A stretch of DNA of 64,000 bases from contig CM062290.1 in assembly GCA_031216915.1 (NCBI GenBank), forward strand, positions 384,754,718 through 384,818,717, read 5' to 3'. The stretch comes from Pictodentalium vernedei (taxonomy: Eukaryota; Mollusca; Scaphopoda; Dentaliida; Dentaliidae). Of the stretch, positions 43,149 to 54,980 are shown in pieces. The notes beneath the pieces are model-generated. The model was not told where the DNA came from and searched no databases. It was given only the letters and a program-made list of their open reading frames with translations. Made by a program: the position numbers and the translations under genes. Position 1 is the stretch's first letter; the number at the start of each line of letters is the position of its first letter.

Positions 43149-44600
43149 CAGGACAGGGAGTAGGCTAGGATGTTCTGACGACCGGAAATGTGACGAACAA
43201 CCACACCGGCGTTGACATCCTGAGCGAGCAGTAGAAGATCCTGAGCCAATTCGTACATTGGAACCGAGTGCGTGCTGCCCTGGTTCCGAATGTAAGCAAC
43301 CACTGTTGAATTTTCGAACAACAGAAGGACCTGACGATTCGACAGGTGAGGGATCCACTGCCTGAAATTCAGAAGAAGAGCAAGAAGCTCCTTCTGGTTG
43401 ATATGTAGAGATGCCCGATCTTGGTCCCACATCCCGTGAAGGAAAAGACCTACAGGATCCAACGTCGCACCCCATCCGAGATCGATGGCATCTGCCATCA
43501 GAATGCGATCGGACGTGGGTAAGTCCAACGGGACACCCTGAGTGATCCACTGAACATTTGTCCAGTGGAGAAAGTGAGGATGAAGAGATTCTGGTAACTG
43601 AAGCATCAGATCCAGAGAATCGACATTCGGCCTCCAACGACTGAGCAGAAAGTGTTGGAGAGGTCTGACATGCAGCCGACCTAGAGGAATGAGATCTGTC
43701 ACCGAACCGCAGAGACCGAGCAGCCAGAGAATATCCCGTGCTGTCGTGGATGTGGACTGGGACAGAGCCAAAGCAATAGCTGAGAGAATCACAGCCCTGG
43801 CCTGGGGAACCACCACCGTATGGAACTGAGTGCGGAAGGCCATCCCCAGATGACAAAATGACTGAGAAGGGATCAGATTCGACTTCTCCTCGTTGACTCT
43901 AAATCCTAGCAACATGAGCAAGCTCAACAGAGTGTCGACATCCAACTCCAGTAAGGCAGCATTGGAAAGCCTCTGGAGGAGATCATCTAGATATGCCAAA
44001 GTAGTCACCCTGGACTGTGTGCGATGGAAGGTTATCACATGCGACATCAATCAGGTGAAGGTCCAAGGAGCCAGGTTGAGACCGAAAAGCATGGCCTTCA
44101 ACTGGTAAACTTGCCCCAGAAAAGCAAACCTGAGATACTTCCACGACACCCGATGAATCGGAACGTGAAAGTAAGCGTCTCGCAGGCCGATGCTGGAAGC
44201 GAAATCTCCCTGGCGAATGGAACAGCGGACCGACCTGAAAGTCTCCATGCTGAACTTGGGAGCAATGATAGACTGGTTCAGGAGTCGGCCGTCCTTCTTC
44301 GGCACCAAGAACAGGCGGGAACAAAACCCCACTAACTGAATGTTCTTGATGACCTCGAACGCCCCCTTGGCCAGGATATTGTCTGTCTGTGGACAATGCT
44401 CCCGATGTAAAACGTCTGAAGGAACTGTGGTTGGAAGAGGCACTCTGGACAGAGTGGGGTGCCTTTGGAAGGATATTCGCAGCCCGGACCGAACAAAATC
44501 TAACACCCAAGGATCGGATGTGATGGTGGCCCAACAGTCTGCGAACTCTGCTATCCTTCCTCCAACCTGGGACGAATCAAGGTGAGGACCTTCAGTTCGA
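43148..44600 (-). pseudogene. RT/RNase H of DIRS G (one in-frame stop)
   Basis: RT motifs include GGRIAEFADCWATITSDPWV, SRLFLVPKKDG, GLRDAYFHVPIH and FGLNLAPWTFT. An in-frame stop follows at 44051, and then YLDDLLQ appears in the same phase. RNase H motifs include RILMADAIDLGWGA, HINQKELLALLL, LFENSTVVAYIR and ILAYSLS, with D to E and D to Y changes at two catalytic positions. The motif SIGLRDAYF retains the catalytic Asp of motif A. This is a diverged, probably inactive copy. Confidence 0.85.
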
Positions 44601-46139
44601 GCCCCGACTTGGCCTGCGAGAGGAGAAACCACCTCCTCTACTGAATGAAGAATCCTGAGACTTCTCTCTAGCCTGCCGACACTTACCCTTACCCCGTGAG
44701 TAAGAAGTAGAAGCGGTGGCAGAAGGATCGGCCCTTTGCTTCGCAGAGGAAGCAGAAGGGTACTTGTTAGGCTTTGAACGGTCCCTGCCTCCCCTAGAAG
44801 GCTGATCAAGCTGACGAAGCAGCAGCTGATCTTTGGAATGACGTAGGATGTCATCCCGGAGCGTCGACACGGAACCCATGGAACAGTAGCAGACCTGCCA
44901 AAGAAGCAGATCGAAGAGAAGCGCGCTGCCCCCAGGAAGGGATCGGCCTGTGTCCAGCACAGAGTCCCTTTGAACTAGTTCCAAAATAGCCATGTCACAG
45001 GCATGCGCGTGAGTAAGATGCATGAGCGCCTTGGACAGCACACGCAAAGGAGCCTGTAGATCGTCAAACCTATCTGGAGGCAGATAGGCTGCTAAGGCAG
45101 AGACGACATGATCGGAGAGAGAAAGCATACCCAGCATTCCTCTCGATAAGCCCAACATGGACTCCAGAGTCGTCATAGGAATGACGGCAGACTTGGGCTT
45201 GGAAAGCCCGAGGGAATTGGAGTCCTGATCCAAAACCGTCAAAGTCTGGCAGACTGACGGATTGGCGAAATCGTAGTAACGATAACGCTACGGAGGCAAA
45301 AAGGTGTCAACCTTGGTGAAGAACAGAGCCTTCATAGCCTTGGAACTCAGCTTAGAGTAACAAGGCTGAAAATGCTTCAACCACCTGTACTGGCACGGTC
45401 GAAGACGCCCAGAAGCAGGTTGCTCCACAGGCTGTAGGCGCACGACCGATGATCACGGCCTGGCTGACACTGTCGACTGGTTTGATGGTTTGAGATCCGG
45501 AAGGAACCCAAACACAAAGTCAAGAGCTGCCCCCAAGTCAGAAGACTGCTGGCTCTCGACATCAAGGATGTCTGACTCCTCCCCAGAGTCGGAAGACACA
45601 TAGCCCATCGTGGCCAAACCAGCCGAAGCCTCCCATGGTGTAGGCACACCAGGGGGATTAGAAAGCGGCCAGTTTCCAATCCCAGGAGGGGGCACCATAG
45701 GGGGCACCTGGAAACCACCCGCTGCCTCGCTGGAAGCAATGGGAAGGCTCTTGGACAGAACCTGAGTGAGTAAGGAGAGGGCCTTCCTAAGCTCACTGCC
45801 TGTACAAGCCGGTTCAACATGGGGACGAACCAGCAAAGTGGCTTCACACCTGACCCTCTTAACCAGCAAAGGGTCACGATCCTCCAATACACTTGAAGCG
45901 GGGTGACGGGCGGCAGCCGAAACATCTGAGGGCAGACGTGTATAGGGGTACGACACACCACGAGGATCAACACAGCGGGAACTCAGGAGAGTTGCCGCGG
46001 ACCTCTGCGGGGCAGAAGGTCCAGGCTGCACAGAAGGCGTTGGTTCCGCAAAACTGGACGTGTGACCAGAATGAGTGGATGGAAAACGGCAATGATAAAA
46101 CTGTGGTACTCGACGGCACAGAGACCACAGTAGAGGGTC

Positions 46140-46380
46140 TGGCCGGCAGCCCTTTCCAACTTCGCTGAATTGAAGTCAATGAAGGCTGAGGCCGATACCC
46201 CCACGTCTACACTACCAGACACGGCTGCAGACCACTGCAGGTATAAAACTGCTGTGCTCAAGGGCTGAGAGGACACAGCAGGGGGTTCAGTCGGCAGCCA
46301 CTTCTGACTTCGCTGAGTTGAAGATGGGGAAGGCTGAGGCCGATACCCCACAACCACACTACAGACATCCCTGCAGATCC
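46140..46380. repeat. ~140-bp tandem duplication in G gag
   Basis: The block 'aaggctgaggccgatacccc' recurs, with diverged flanks, at about 46180 and 46330. Confidence 0.65.
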
Positions 46381-46639
46381 TTGCAGGGATAAGCCGAGGT
46401 CGTCTAAAAATGGTGCCCGATGACGTTGTAGACGGAACAGCAGTAGCAGCAGATACGACGGGAGCTGCTGCTACTGGCGGAAAAGGGGAGAGAGCCACCT
46501 AGCTCAGCCTCCAAAGAAGGAGTCACAACCTTAGTGACAGCCTCAGATGTTGACTGGAGAGGGCGCATAGTCCCGGAACCAGGCACCTCTTCACCAGAAA
46601 TCCAACAGCTCCCGCAGTATCCACCATGGTAAAAAAAAC

Positions 46640-46845
46640 TGCACATCCCCCACAGAAGGGGAATAACTCTCACCAGACATGGTCGAATCGGGAGGCTCCG
46701 AAACTTCAGCGTTCCCCACCCCCCACTGGTGCGGGAGGAGCTGCACATCCCCCATGGAGGGGAGTAATTCTCACCAGACGTGGTCGAGTCAGGAGGACCC
46801 AAAATGACAGCATTCCCCACCCCTGTGGGTGCGGGAGAAGCTGCG
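46640..46845. repeat. ~100-bp tandem duplication in G gag
   Basis: 'gctgcacatcccccatgg' / 'actgcacatcccccacag' and 'tctcaccagacrtggtcga' recur about 100 bp apart, each unit ending 'gcattccccaccc...gtgcggga'. Confidence 0.7.
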
Positions 46846-47086
46846 TTCATTGTTGAACCGCGTTGACACGATGTCGAAAAAACATTTCGCGAAAACGGAA
46901 TAATAAATAATATACAATAAGAAAGTGGTTGAAAATAGTAACAAGAATATATAAAACACAGTCCTGTCATTATACGACCTTCAGATCCATAATCTAGTCA
47001 CAGGAAAACCATTATCGACAAGTTGAATTATCACTGTTTCATAGAGCAAAATGGCGACACGTCTTCCACGTGTGCGGATAAAAAAA

Positions 47087-47360
47087 AAAGAATGATGAAT
47101 TGATGACGCACTGCGCATTGGTTAACAGAAGTCGTGGATTTGTACTAAGGGAAGAGCGTCCCATACTGGGTTGCGCCGATGGCGCTCGGCCCAGTTTTGG
47201 CTTATTTTTTTGTGGTGTTTTTTACACCACTTTTCTTTCCCACATCTCTTGGGAAAGATTAAAATAGAGAGTATTTAGTATTTTATCTGAGTTACGGTCT
47301 TTCACTGTAGTGCAAGCCTGTAGTAAACAATTGTAAGGTAGGTTGATAAGAAACTGTAAT
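47087..47360 (-). repeat. Right inverted terminal repeat of G
   Basis: Inverted copy of the left repeat. Contains CACTGCGCATTGG, a decayed counterpart of the GCGCATGCGC palindrome of family 1. Confidence 0.87.
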
Positions 47361-48289
47361 TATCTGTTATCTAGAAACTGCAGAAAATGCAACCCACAGT
47401 GTTTTAGTAATCTACAGAGCAGCAAATATGTTGGATAAGCACATTTTATAACTAGGTGGTTAACATATTTTTAATAACCACCTACGAGAAAGAAAAATAG
47501 CACAATAAATATTAAAGTGTGTGTGTATGCATGTGTGTGTGTATGTGTGTGTGTGGGTGGGGGGGGGGGGGGGGGGATTAATTTTGCCATAGGATATGTT
47601 TGCCCATGATTAGATAAAAGCATGGCAAAAACTATTCTACTCCAACCATCAGTGGTGAAGCTATGCGGCAAACATGTTGGACGGACATAATCTTTAACAT
47701 ATGAAGATATGGATGTATGTACCTGTAGCACTTTACTATACATCCTCACAGGATGGAGGATAACAAATAATGTCAAATATGTTAGAGTTAAAACTAGAAG
47801 TCCTGTCATTTATGCGCACAAATAGCACGTCGATCTGTGCTTTAATCTACGCGTTATGATCATAGTAAGGCTATCAAATTCTGTACACATGGCCTGTGCA
47901 CAAGCAATGTTTCAGCCAATGGACCTCCGGGTAACTCCGGAGGTCCATTGGCAGAAGCATTGCCTGTGTTTGCTATTAGTAACCAGGAGAACCTGCCGTG
48001 CTTTGGATGCCACTCGATATGGCAATTGCGCACAATTCCTATGTGCAATTAAGCCTAGATAAGCGCACAGTTCATGACAGGACTTCTAGTTTTAACCCTA
48101 TGCTACATATATGAAACAGAACAAGTTCTCTTACCTAGCTTCAAGTATTACTGGAGTTGAGTTCCATTTGGCTTCCAAATTTATTGTTACAGACTTTGGC
48201 TTGGTCTGAATAATTGAAATGCAGCCATACAACACAAGAAAAATTGTTACTAATCTGTTATTGAAAAAACCCTGAAATTATAAAAAAAA
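47361..48289. other. Anonymous sequence containing one MITE
   Basis: (GT)n and poly-G at about 47518-47576 and MITE M1 copy 3 at 47785-48098. Otherwise nothing recognised. Confidence 0.5.
47785..48098 (-). mobile_element. MITE M1, copy 3 (314 bp)
   Basis: GAGTTAAAACTAGAAGTC at the left (first base changed), GACTTCTAGTTTTAACCC at the right, TA on both sides, and a central hairpin GGACCTCCGGGTAACTCCGG. Confidence 0.8.
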
Positions 48290-48516
48290 GTTAAAAAATT
48301 TGTAGTAATTTATATATTTTTTATACTTACCAATGACCCAGACTTAGCTGGTGCTAACTCTAACAAAACCAGGGCCAAACACAAATTTTGCCCCCCAATC
48401 CCCAAAATTTGCATCCAAAACAAAAAGAAATCATGTCCTAAAGGACCTCCATACTACGCCTCTACTGCGCATGCGCAGTGACGCAGACGTCCCGAAATTG
48501 GCGCCAATTATCATTC
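48290..48516 (+). repeat. Left inverted terminal repeat of DIRS D
   Basis: Starts GTTAAAAAATTTGTAG. Contains ACTGCGCATGCGCAGT and AATTGGCGCCAATT. Confidence 0.92.
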
Positions 48517-48592
48517 TTACTGGCAGTGCCTGGTCAGCGCTATGTACTCAGCGGGGAGGCAAGAGTTCCCAACTCCAGGGAGGGCCATCCCC

Positions 48593-48681
48593 GTCTGGGT
48601 CATTGGTAAGTATAAAAAATATATAAATTACTATAAATTTTTTAACATTTTTATACTGTACCAATGACCCAGACTTAGCTG
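48593..48681. repeat. ICR of DIRS D
   Basis: Complementary to the joined right and left ends, as in copies A and C. Confidence 0.9.
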
Positions 48682-49282
48682 AATAGTAAACAGGCTGGAG
48701 GGCCTAGGACATAGAGGAAAATCCAATAAGCTCAACTATATAGTAAAGAGGTAACCCCTTAAGGAGAAAAGGAGTATTAGGCTTTACATGTATCTTTCTT
48801 ATTTAATATTAAATTAGAAAGATACACTACCCTTAATAATTGAGCACAATAACATTCATGTTCTCTATTAACATCCAGTATATCCCTTATACTAATTATT
48901 TTTAAAGTAAGCCAATAAATAAAGTAGTCCAGAGAATTGAGACTCTTTATAGTCATTTAAAAGTGTCCGCGTATTGTATATTAAAGCCCGTTTGACACTT
49001 GACATATACAAATGCTTCACACCGAGCTACACTTTAAAAATAAGACATGAATGAAATTTAACACTAATATTACACTTTAAAACCATCCCGGAAGCGACTC
49101 AGAAATACTGACTTGGAGGAGGCATTCCCTTGCTTTTCACTATAAAGCAGGTGACCTAAGGGAACACCCGCCCCCCCCCCCCCCCTTCCCCATGCCCTGG
49201 GTCAAATAGCCCAGAGCGAAGAGGGCAGCCGGACGGAGTCACTGCCGGAACAGAAAGCCTGCATAACTATAGTTGCAACTGT

Positions 49283-50236
49283 TTAGTGGACGACATTCTG
49301 AGCAACAGATAACGGACCTAAACAATGCAGGTCTCCAGAAATGGACTCAATATTTCTGAGATAAAAATTCGTAAATGTGGATGGCTGAGACCAATAAGCA
49401 GCCTTCATTAAATCTGTAATAGCAACACTATTAGCATAAGCCCAGGAAGTAGAAAGAGCTCTTACTTCATGAGCGGAAATCTTAAGCACAGACTGCTGAG
49501 AAGAAGATAAACTCTCATAAGCAGTACGGATAGTTAATTGAATCCATCTAGCAATAGAATGGACCGAAATGTCCTTTCTATTAGGCATCAAAGACAGAAA
49601 GAAACGTTTCCGTCCCTTTCTGATAAACTGAGATCTCTGTTTATAGATACGTAACGCTCTAACAGGACAGAGTAAAGGCCTACGCCCGTCTGAAGACGGA
49701 AGAGCCTTAATAACAATAGGTTCCGGATATTTATTAGGAGCCTGATTCTTAGCTAAAAAAACCCACATTAGTAGTGAAGGTGATAGTGTTCCCGACACTA
49801 CGATAGTGAGAATCATCCACCGATAGTGCATGAAGCTCACTGACTCTTCTAGCAGAAGAGAAAGCTAAGAGAAAAGCTGTCTTATAAGATAAGAATTTGA
49901 AATCTACTGTCCCAAGAGGTTCAAATGGCTTTTCCTTCAATTTAAGAACAACCCAAGCTAAATTCCACTTAGGAATTAATCTAAGAGTTCTGGGTCTATT
50001 TATCGAAAAGTTTCTAACCAACTTAGATAAAGAGACATTAGATCCAATTTGTAAACTATCATGATGTGCATAGGTATCAGATAACATAGACCTATAACCC
50101 TTTATAGTAACAGGCTGCAGTTTGATTTCGTCAAACAAGTATACTAGAAAGTTGCAATGTCTGGTATAGAGGGATCGAATATATCTACAGAATGATCCCT
50201 ACACCAACGACGAAAAACCTTCCACATAGCCGCATA
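49283..50236 (-). pseudogene. Tyrosine recombinase of DIRS D (two frameshifts)
   Basis: All motifs are present at the nucleotide level (SARRVSEL, HEVRALSTSW, FTNFYLRNI). One T is missing near 50150 compared with A and C, and one extra A lies in the A-run near 49755. Either shift abolishes the protein. Confidence 0.88.
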
Positions 50237-50238
50237 GT

Positions 50239-52143
50239 TTAGCGAAGAGGAGGTCCTCCTACAGTTAGAAATCGCATCCACTGCTCGTCCTGTAAAGTGT
50301 TTGCCATGCAAGAAGGACCGCACAACGGAAAAACGTGAAGGTTGAGACCTTGCGGGTTGTGATGGAGTTGGCGCGATTTCCCCTGCGAAAGAAGATCCTC
50401 CCGTGGAGGAAGCTTTCGCGGTAGGTCCCACAACAGACACCTGAGTAGATTTATCCACGGTCTCTGTGGCGACAGAGATGCTACCAACAGAATCTTGCAT
50501 TGAGATTGTTTTATCTTTAGCAATACTTGTTGAATTAACGGCGCTGGAGGATACGCATATCCTATCATTCCGTCCCAAGGGATCGACAGAGCGTCTACTG
50601 CAAATGCTCTTGGATCCGGACACGGAGACACATACGTCTGCAACTGATTGTTGAGATGTGTCGCAAATAAGTCTATCATTGGCCGTTCCCATTGGTAGCA
50701 AATCTGATTGAATACTTGTTTGTTGAGAGTCCATTCTGACGGCAACAAGCGACCCTTTCGTGAAAGGGAGTCTGCTAGCACATTCAGACGACCCGGTATG
50801 TGACGGACCGAAAGAAGAACGTGATGTTCTAGCGCAAACAGAAGGATTCTTTCCGTTAGATTGAACAACGGAACTGAATGAGTGCCTCCCTGATTCCGTA
50901 TATACGCCACTACTGTCGTATTGTCGGATAGGATTTGGACATGAGCATTGTGAATAATGTCCATCCAGTGACGTAACGCAAGCCAAATTGACATCATTTC
51001 CTTGATGTTTATGTGCTTGCACAGGAATTGCGGATCCCAAAGACCCTGGCATCTCGAATCCGTTGGGATTAATGATGCACCCCAACCTGTTTGACTGGCA
51101 TCCGTCATAATGGTAAAACTCGGATCCGGCAACTGCAGCGGAACTCCCTGAGTTAACCACTGAATGTTTGCCCAAGTCTGAATCTCTTGTTTCACTTGAT
51201 CTGACAAGAGAACGTCTACGTCGAGCGAATGAATTTTCACACTCCAATTCTGAGTCAAGAAAATTTGAAGAGGACGTGTGCGTAACCGCCCCATCGGAAT
51301 GAGATCCGCAGCGGCTCCGCACAGACCTATCAGTCTCATAAATTCTCTCGCTGTGACTTTGTCTGCGTGCAGACAATAGCGAGCGTAACAACTGACTAAT
51401 TTCGCTCTGGTTAACGGCAGACGAACGAGATTGTTGTGCGTCTCGAAGCTCATTCCCAGATGAGTGAATGACTTGGACGGCACCAGATCCGACTTCTCCT
51501 CGTTTACTATAAAACCGAGACGTCGGAGCAATAGAAGAAGATTCTGAACATCGTTCTGAAGCGTTAACTCGTTGCCGTACCTCTGAAGAATGTCGTCCAG
51601 GTAGGCCGACGTTACCGCAGACGAATGAGCTCGGAAATAGATCATTACCGAGTTCATTACCCGAGTGAAAGCCCAGGGTGCTAGATTCAATCCGAAGCAC
51701 ATCGCCCGGAATTGATACACCACTCCTAGGACTGCGAAGCGTAGGTACTTTCGGAATGTCGGATGTACCATGACGTGAAAGTACGCATCTTTGAGATCTA
51801 TGCTTGATGCATAATCGTTCACCCGAATACTCGCTCTGACCGACCGAATCGTCTCCATATAAAACTTCGGAGCGACGATCAGCTTGTTTATCCAGCTCAA
51901 ATCTATGACTGGACGGAACGAGCCGTCTGGTTTCGGAACCAGAAACAGATGGCTGTAGAATCCCGGAGATTCCTGGTTTTCTACGACCTCTACCGCGTTC
52001 TTCATTAAAAGAGACTGCACCTCTGATAACAGAGCGTCTCTTTTCTGCGGATTTGACGGAAGATGAGTCCACTTTGGACTTCGAGTTAATGGAGGCTTTC
52101 GTTTGAAGGATATCTTTAGACCTTCCGAAGTCACTCCTCTCAC
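50239..52143 (-). CDS. RT/RNase H of DIRS D, intact core
   Basis: 634 open codons. It reverse-transcribes the element RNA. RT: FLVPKPDGSFRPVIDLSW (68-85), motif A SIDLKDAYF (Asp 116 and 119), GLNLAPWAFT (151-160), catalytic YLDD (181-184). RNase H: MTDAS (Asp 348), KEMMSIW (Glu 382), LSDNT (Asp 407), LADSLS (Asp 458). A further domain has DLFATH (491-496) and YPPAP (531-535), perhaps a Dam-type methyltransferase derivative. The frame continues upstream into the gag tail, but TGG is TAG at about 52168, so the natural N-terminus is cut off. The listed start is a non-ATG frame limit. Confidence 0.88.
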   Translation of the reverse strand: MRGVTSEGLKISFKRKPPLTRSPKWTHLPSNPQKRDALLSEVQSLLMKNAVEVVENQESPGFYSHLFLVPKPDGSFRPVIDLSWINKLIVAPKFYMETIRSVRASIRVNDYASSIDLKDAYFHVMVHPTFRKYLRFAVLGVVYQFRAMCFGLNLAPWAFTRVMNSVMIYFRAHSSAVTSAYLDDILQRYGNELTLQNDVQNLLLLLRRLGFIVNEEKSDLVPSKSFTHLGMSFETHNNLVRLPLTRAKLVSCYARYCLHADKVTAREFMRLIGLCGAAADLIPMGRLRTRPLQIFLTQNWSVKIHSLDVDVLLSDQVKQEIQTWANIQWLTQGVPLQLPDPSFTIMTDASQTGWGASLIPTDSRCQGLWDPQFLCKHINIKEMMSIWLALRHWMDIIHNAHVQILSDNTTVVAYIRNQGGTHSVPLFNLTERILLFALEHHVLLSVRHIPGRLNVLADSLSRKGRLLPSEWTLNKQVFNQICYQWERPMIDLFATHLNNQLQTYVSPCPDPRAFAVDALSIPWDGMIGYAYPPAPLIQQVLLKIKQSQCKILLVASLSPQRPWINLLRCLLWDLPRKLPPREDLLSQGKSRQLHHNPQGLNLHVFPLCGPSCMANTLQDEQWMRFLTVGGPPLR

Positions 52144-52228
52144 CCAAGGGTCGTCCGTAATCGACGCCTATTCTTGTGAAAAGCTCGACAACCTTCCGCC
52201 AACCGGTACGCGATAGAGGTTTAAGCCA

Positions 52229-53896
52229 TCACCTCCTGGACCTGCGAGGCCTGCGGTAGGAGAAACCACGTCCTCCACGACCCGCACCTCGCCCCGTCGA
52301 CCTCGGGGCGTCCGACCGATTGTCCCGGCCCAAAGGACGTCCCGAACAAGAGTCGCTACCCTGACGGTCTCTCGAATAAGACCAAGAGGACGCACCAGAA
52401 CCTCTATAGGAACCTCTCTTGGGCGCATTAGACCCAGAAGTGCCTGTCTTATTCTTGTCTGCTGTATCCGACTTCTTAGAAGCAGATTTGAACAACAGAG
52501 AATCCGAAGCTTTCTTTGTAATTTTATCATAAATAGCAGAAAGCTTGCCCTCAAAGTTCTCCGGAGACCGAAGCGACTCTAAGAGAGTTCTTCACCTTAG
52601 TATCCACTAGTGTGGATGTAGCTAGGGCTGCGTCATGTCTAACGAACTCCAGATTTGCCACTGAAAGGGCGGAGTTACACGTGGAATAAGCTACTGCCCT
52701 TGAAAGAAGTCTTAAAGAGGATTGTATATCCTGAAACTCTTTCCCTTGAAGGCGCAGTGATAACGCCTTAGTAAGGTGATCTGCGTAAGATAAGGCATCT
52801 AAATTGGCTCTGTTAGACGCAATAGCTGTTTCCAACACCGCGGTTGGAATAGAAGCCGACGACGGTAATGATAGCTCTAAGTCTTCCGCCTCGTCGTCCA
52901 TACGCAGAGGAACTCTCGGGATACCCTGACCTGCCGTATCGAATTTATTCCTTGCATTAATGAAAGGCAGGTTGAGAGTATTAGCGGACAAGAAACCTGC
53001 TTTCCCCGTCTTGGAAGCAAGTTTAAATATAGCGTTGTTCAATAATTCAAATGTTCTTGCAACATTATTGGACTGCGACGGAAACTCGGGAGCGATGTCC
53101 CTGAACCGCTCAAAAAATTCAGAGTCCAATGACGCTATAATCCTCTTGTCCGGAACCGCAGCAGTCTGGCCCGACGGAACAACTTGAGGGAGAAAGTGCC
53201 GGATGAAGTCCACGGCAGCTTTATGTTGTTCCGAAAGGGATAGCTCCAAATCATCCGTATCCCTTTCACCATCCGGTCGGACCTCATGATGTTCTCGGTC
53301 GTCCGCCCCCGATGCTTCGGCGGAGCGTACCGACCCAGCGCCGTCGGATAATTCTCGATCCGACACCGTTTCTGTCGGCTGCCGGGATGCTGCGATAAGC
53401 TGTGCTATCTGCACAAGAATGTCCGGCGTCGAGACCTGCGGAGTGCGCGTTGAATGTTTATAGTGCTCGCATCACCCAAAATTTCCTCCTGGACCGCATC
53501 GGACGAACCCGGCTGCCGAACCATTCGGTGAATGGACGCTACACCGGGCGAGCTAGCGGACGACATTTGTCTAATCTCCATGAGCACTTTTGCCGCTAGC
53601 TCTGAATTCATTTGTGACGACGGACGCACACTTGTAGAAGATAACATGGAAACATCACCCTGTTCTTGTTCCTCTGAAATAGAAACTGAGAGAGTAGAGT
53701 GACCTTGCGGAGAAAGAGCCGGCATAGCCCTTTCTCCAGAAACAACATATCGTGACACACGTTTCCAATGTTTCTCATCCCAATATTCACATATAGGACA
53801 GGGATTAATGCGAGAACACTGACTACAATTAATACAATGATCATGAAAGTCAGAGGAAGATTTCTTCCTATTACAATTTGAACAATGTCCCTTCAT
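52229..53896 (-). pseudogene. gag of DIRS D (430-bp and 5-nt deletions)
   Basis: Starts MKGHCSNCNRKKSSSDFH with the conserved Cys/His cluster. At about 53442 the sequence jumps from the position matching 35543 of copy C to that matching 35974, removing about 430 bp of the Ser-rich linker. A 5-nt loss near 52551 follows. The two losses together are a multiple of three, so the C-terminal tail returns to the original phase. Confidence 0.85.
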
Positions 53897-54777
53897 TGTG
53901 AAAGGACAACAAGTCCTAGTTACTCGCAAAAACCCCTGACACAAAGATACATAATAACATGATCCATTAATAAATGAAAAAACAATTGCAAATCAAAATA
54001 ATTTTGAAAAAATATTTTTTCAGCGAAGCCCAAGTTGCTGAAAAGTAACGTTGAGTCCCGATGGATCCGATGGCAAAGTGTGGTCAAAAATTTTAAATTT
54101 ATATTAAATAATTAATGAGACACTTACGGATAATATAAATGTATCTTATAGTGAGATAAACTACAGCAAAGGCAAACAGCCCCCCTCAAAAAAGGCTGTT
54201 GCCAATGTAAACAAACAGTGTAAAACACCAGAAAACATGACTCCAGGCACTGAAAAAACTGGCCCGGAATCAGTCATCAAAATTACACTCTATCTGATGC
54301 AAAACAGAGACTCCCAGGGGAGAATCTGCAGAACATCAGATGGAAGATGCAGAACACAACGTTATACACCCATGGGTGAAAACGTAACTATGGGGAAAAT
54401 AACAGAAAACATTCTGTAACCAAGCAACTCTCCCAGGAAATTTTAGAAATGAACTTTCTCAAAAATATGCCAAAAGCATGGGAGAATTGCAAGGGGGGAC
54501 TTTAGAAGGCTAGGGGAGAGGAAACACTGAATAAGCAGTGCAACATTTAGCAAGAATGACAACAAGAGGCCCATGCCTCGAAAATAGGCAACTTAACATA
54601 ATTTCATCAAAAAAATTTAAGTACAGCCCTGATTATTTTTTGTCACTTCTTTTTCCTCTCCTCCTTCTATCCTCCTTAGAATCACATTTTCTCCAAAAAT
54701 TACGTGTCTGGCATCCTTTAAACTGAGATTTACAAGCACAAAGATCAGTGAGATGTTGACTGATGAAGGGCCAAACA

Positions 54778-54980
54778 GAGAATGATAATTGGCGCCAATT
54801 TCGGGACGTCTGCGTCACTGCGCATGCGCAGTAGAGGCGTAGTATGGAGGTCCTTTAGGACATGATTTCTTTTTGTTTTGGATGCAAATTTTGGGGATTG
54901 GGGGGCAAAATTTGTGTTTGGCCCTGGTTTTGTTAGAGTTAGCACCAGCTAAGTCTGGGTCATTGGTACAGTATAAAAAT
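54778..54980 (-). repeat. Right inverted terminal repeat of DIRS D
   Basis: Inverted copy of 48290-48516, ending GGTACAGTATAAAAAT. Confidence 0.92.

Larger units (their letters stand above)
44592..46850 (-). pseudogene. gag of DIRS G (broken)
   Basis: The C-terminal part (45242-44592) has an LDS/LSDHV region and ends in an Arg/Gly/Ser tail (FSRGGGFSSRRPSRGSN), like family 1. The upstream region is Pro/Ser-rich and split over several phases. It includes two internal duplications, about 100 bp at 46640-46845 and about 140 bp at 46140-46380. No N-terminal Cys/His cluster like family 1 was found. The probable start is MNAASPAP near 46850. Confidence 0.7.
39792..47360 (-). mobile_element. DIRS-like retrotransposon, family 3, copy G
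   Basis: A 7.57-kb element including a 1533-bp hAT insertion in its left repeat. Left repeat 39792-39851 plus 41385-41609; right repeat 47087-47360; ICR 41701-41791. It encodes diverged gag, RT/RH and a deleted recombinase on the minus strand. The ICR gives a circle junction CTAAAT/GTTATAG, with the same GTT start as family 1. Confidence 0.88.
48290..54980 (-). mobile_element. DIRS-like retrotransposon, family 1, copy D (best RT/RH)
   Basis: 6691 bp. Left repeat 48290-48516, ICR 48593-48681, right repeat 54778-54980. gag has a 430-bp internal deletion, RT/RH core is intact over 634 codons, and the recombinase has two frameshifts. High similarity to C suggests both belong to a recently active group. 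Confidence 0.94.

Noticed and set aside
50144-52147. 667-codon frame as a separate protein gene
   Set aside because: It overlaps RT/RH in another phase and runs toward YR. Treated as the upstream extension of the YR frame and reported as a finding, not as an independent gene.
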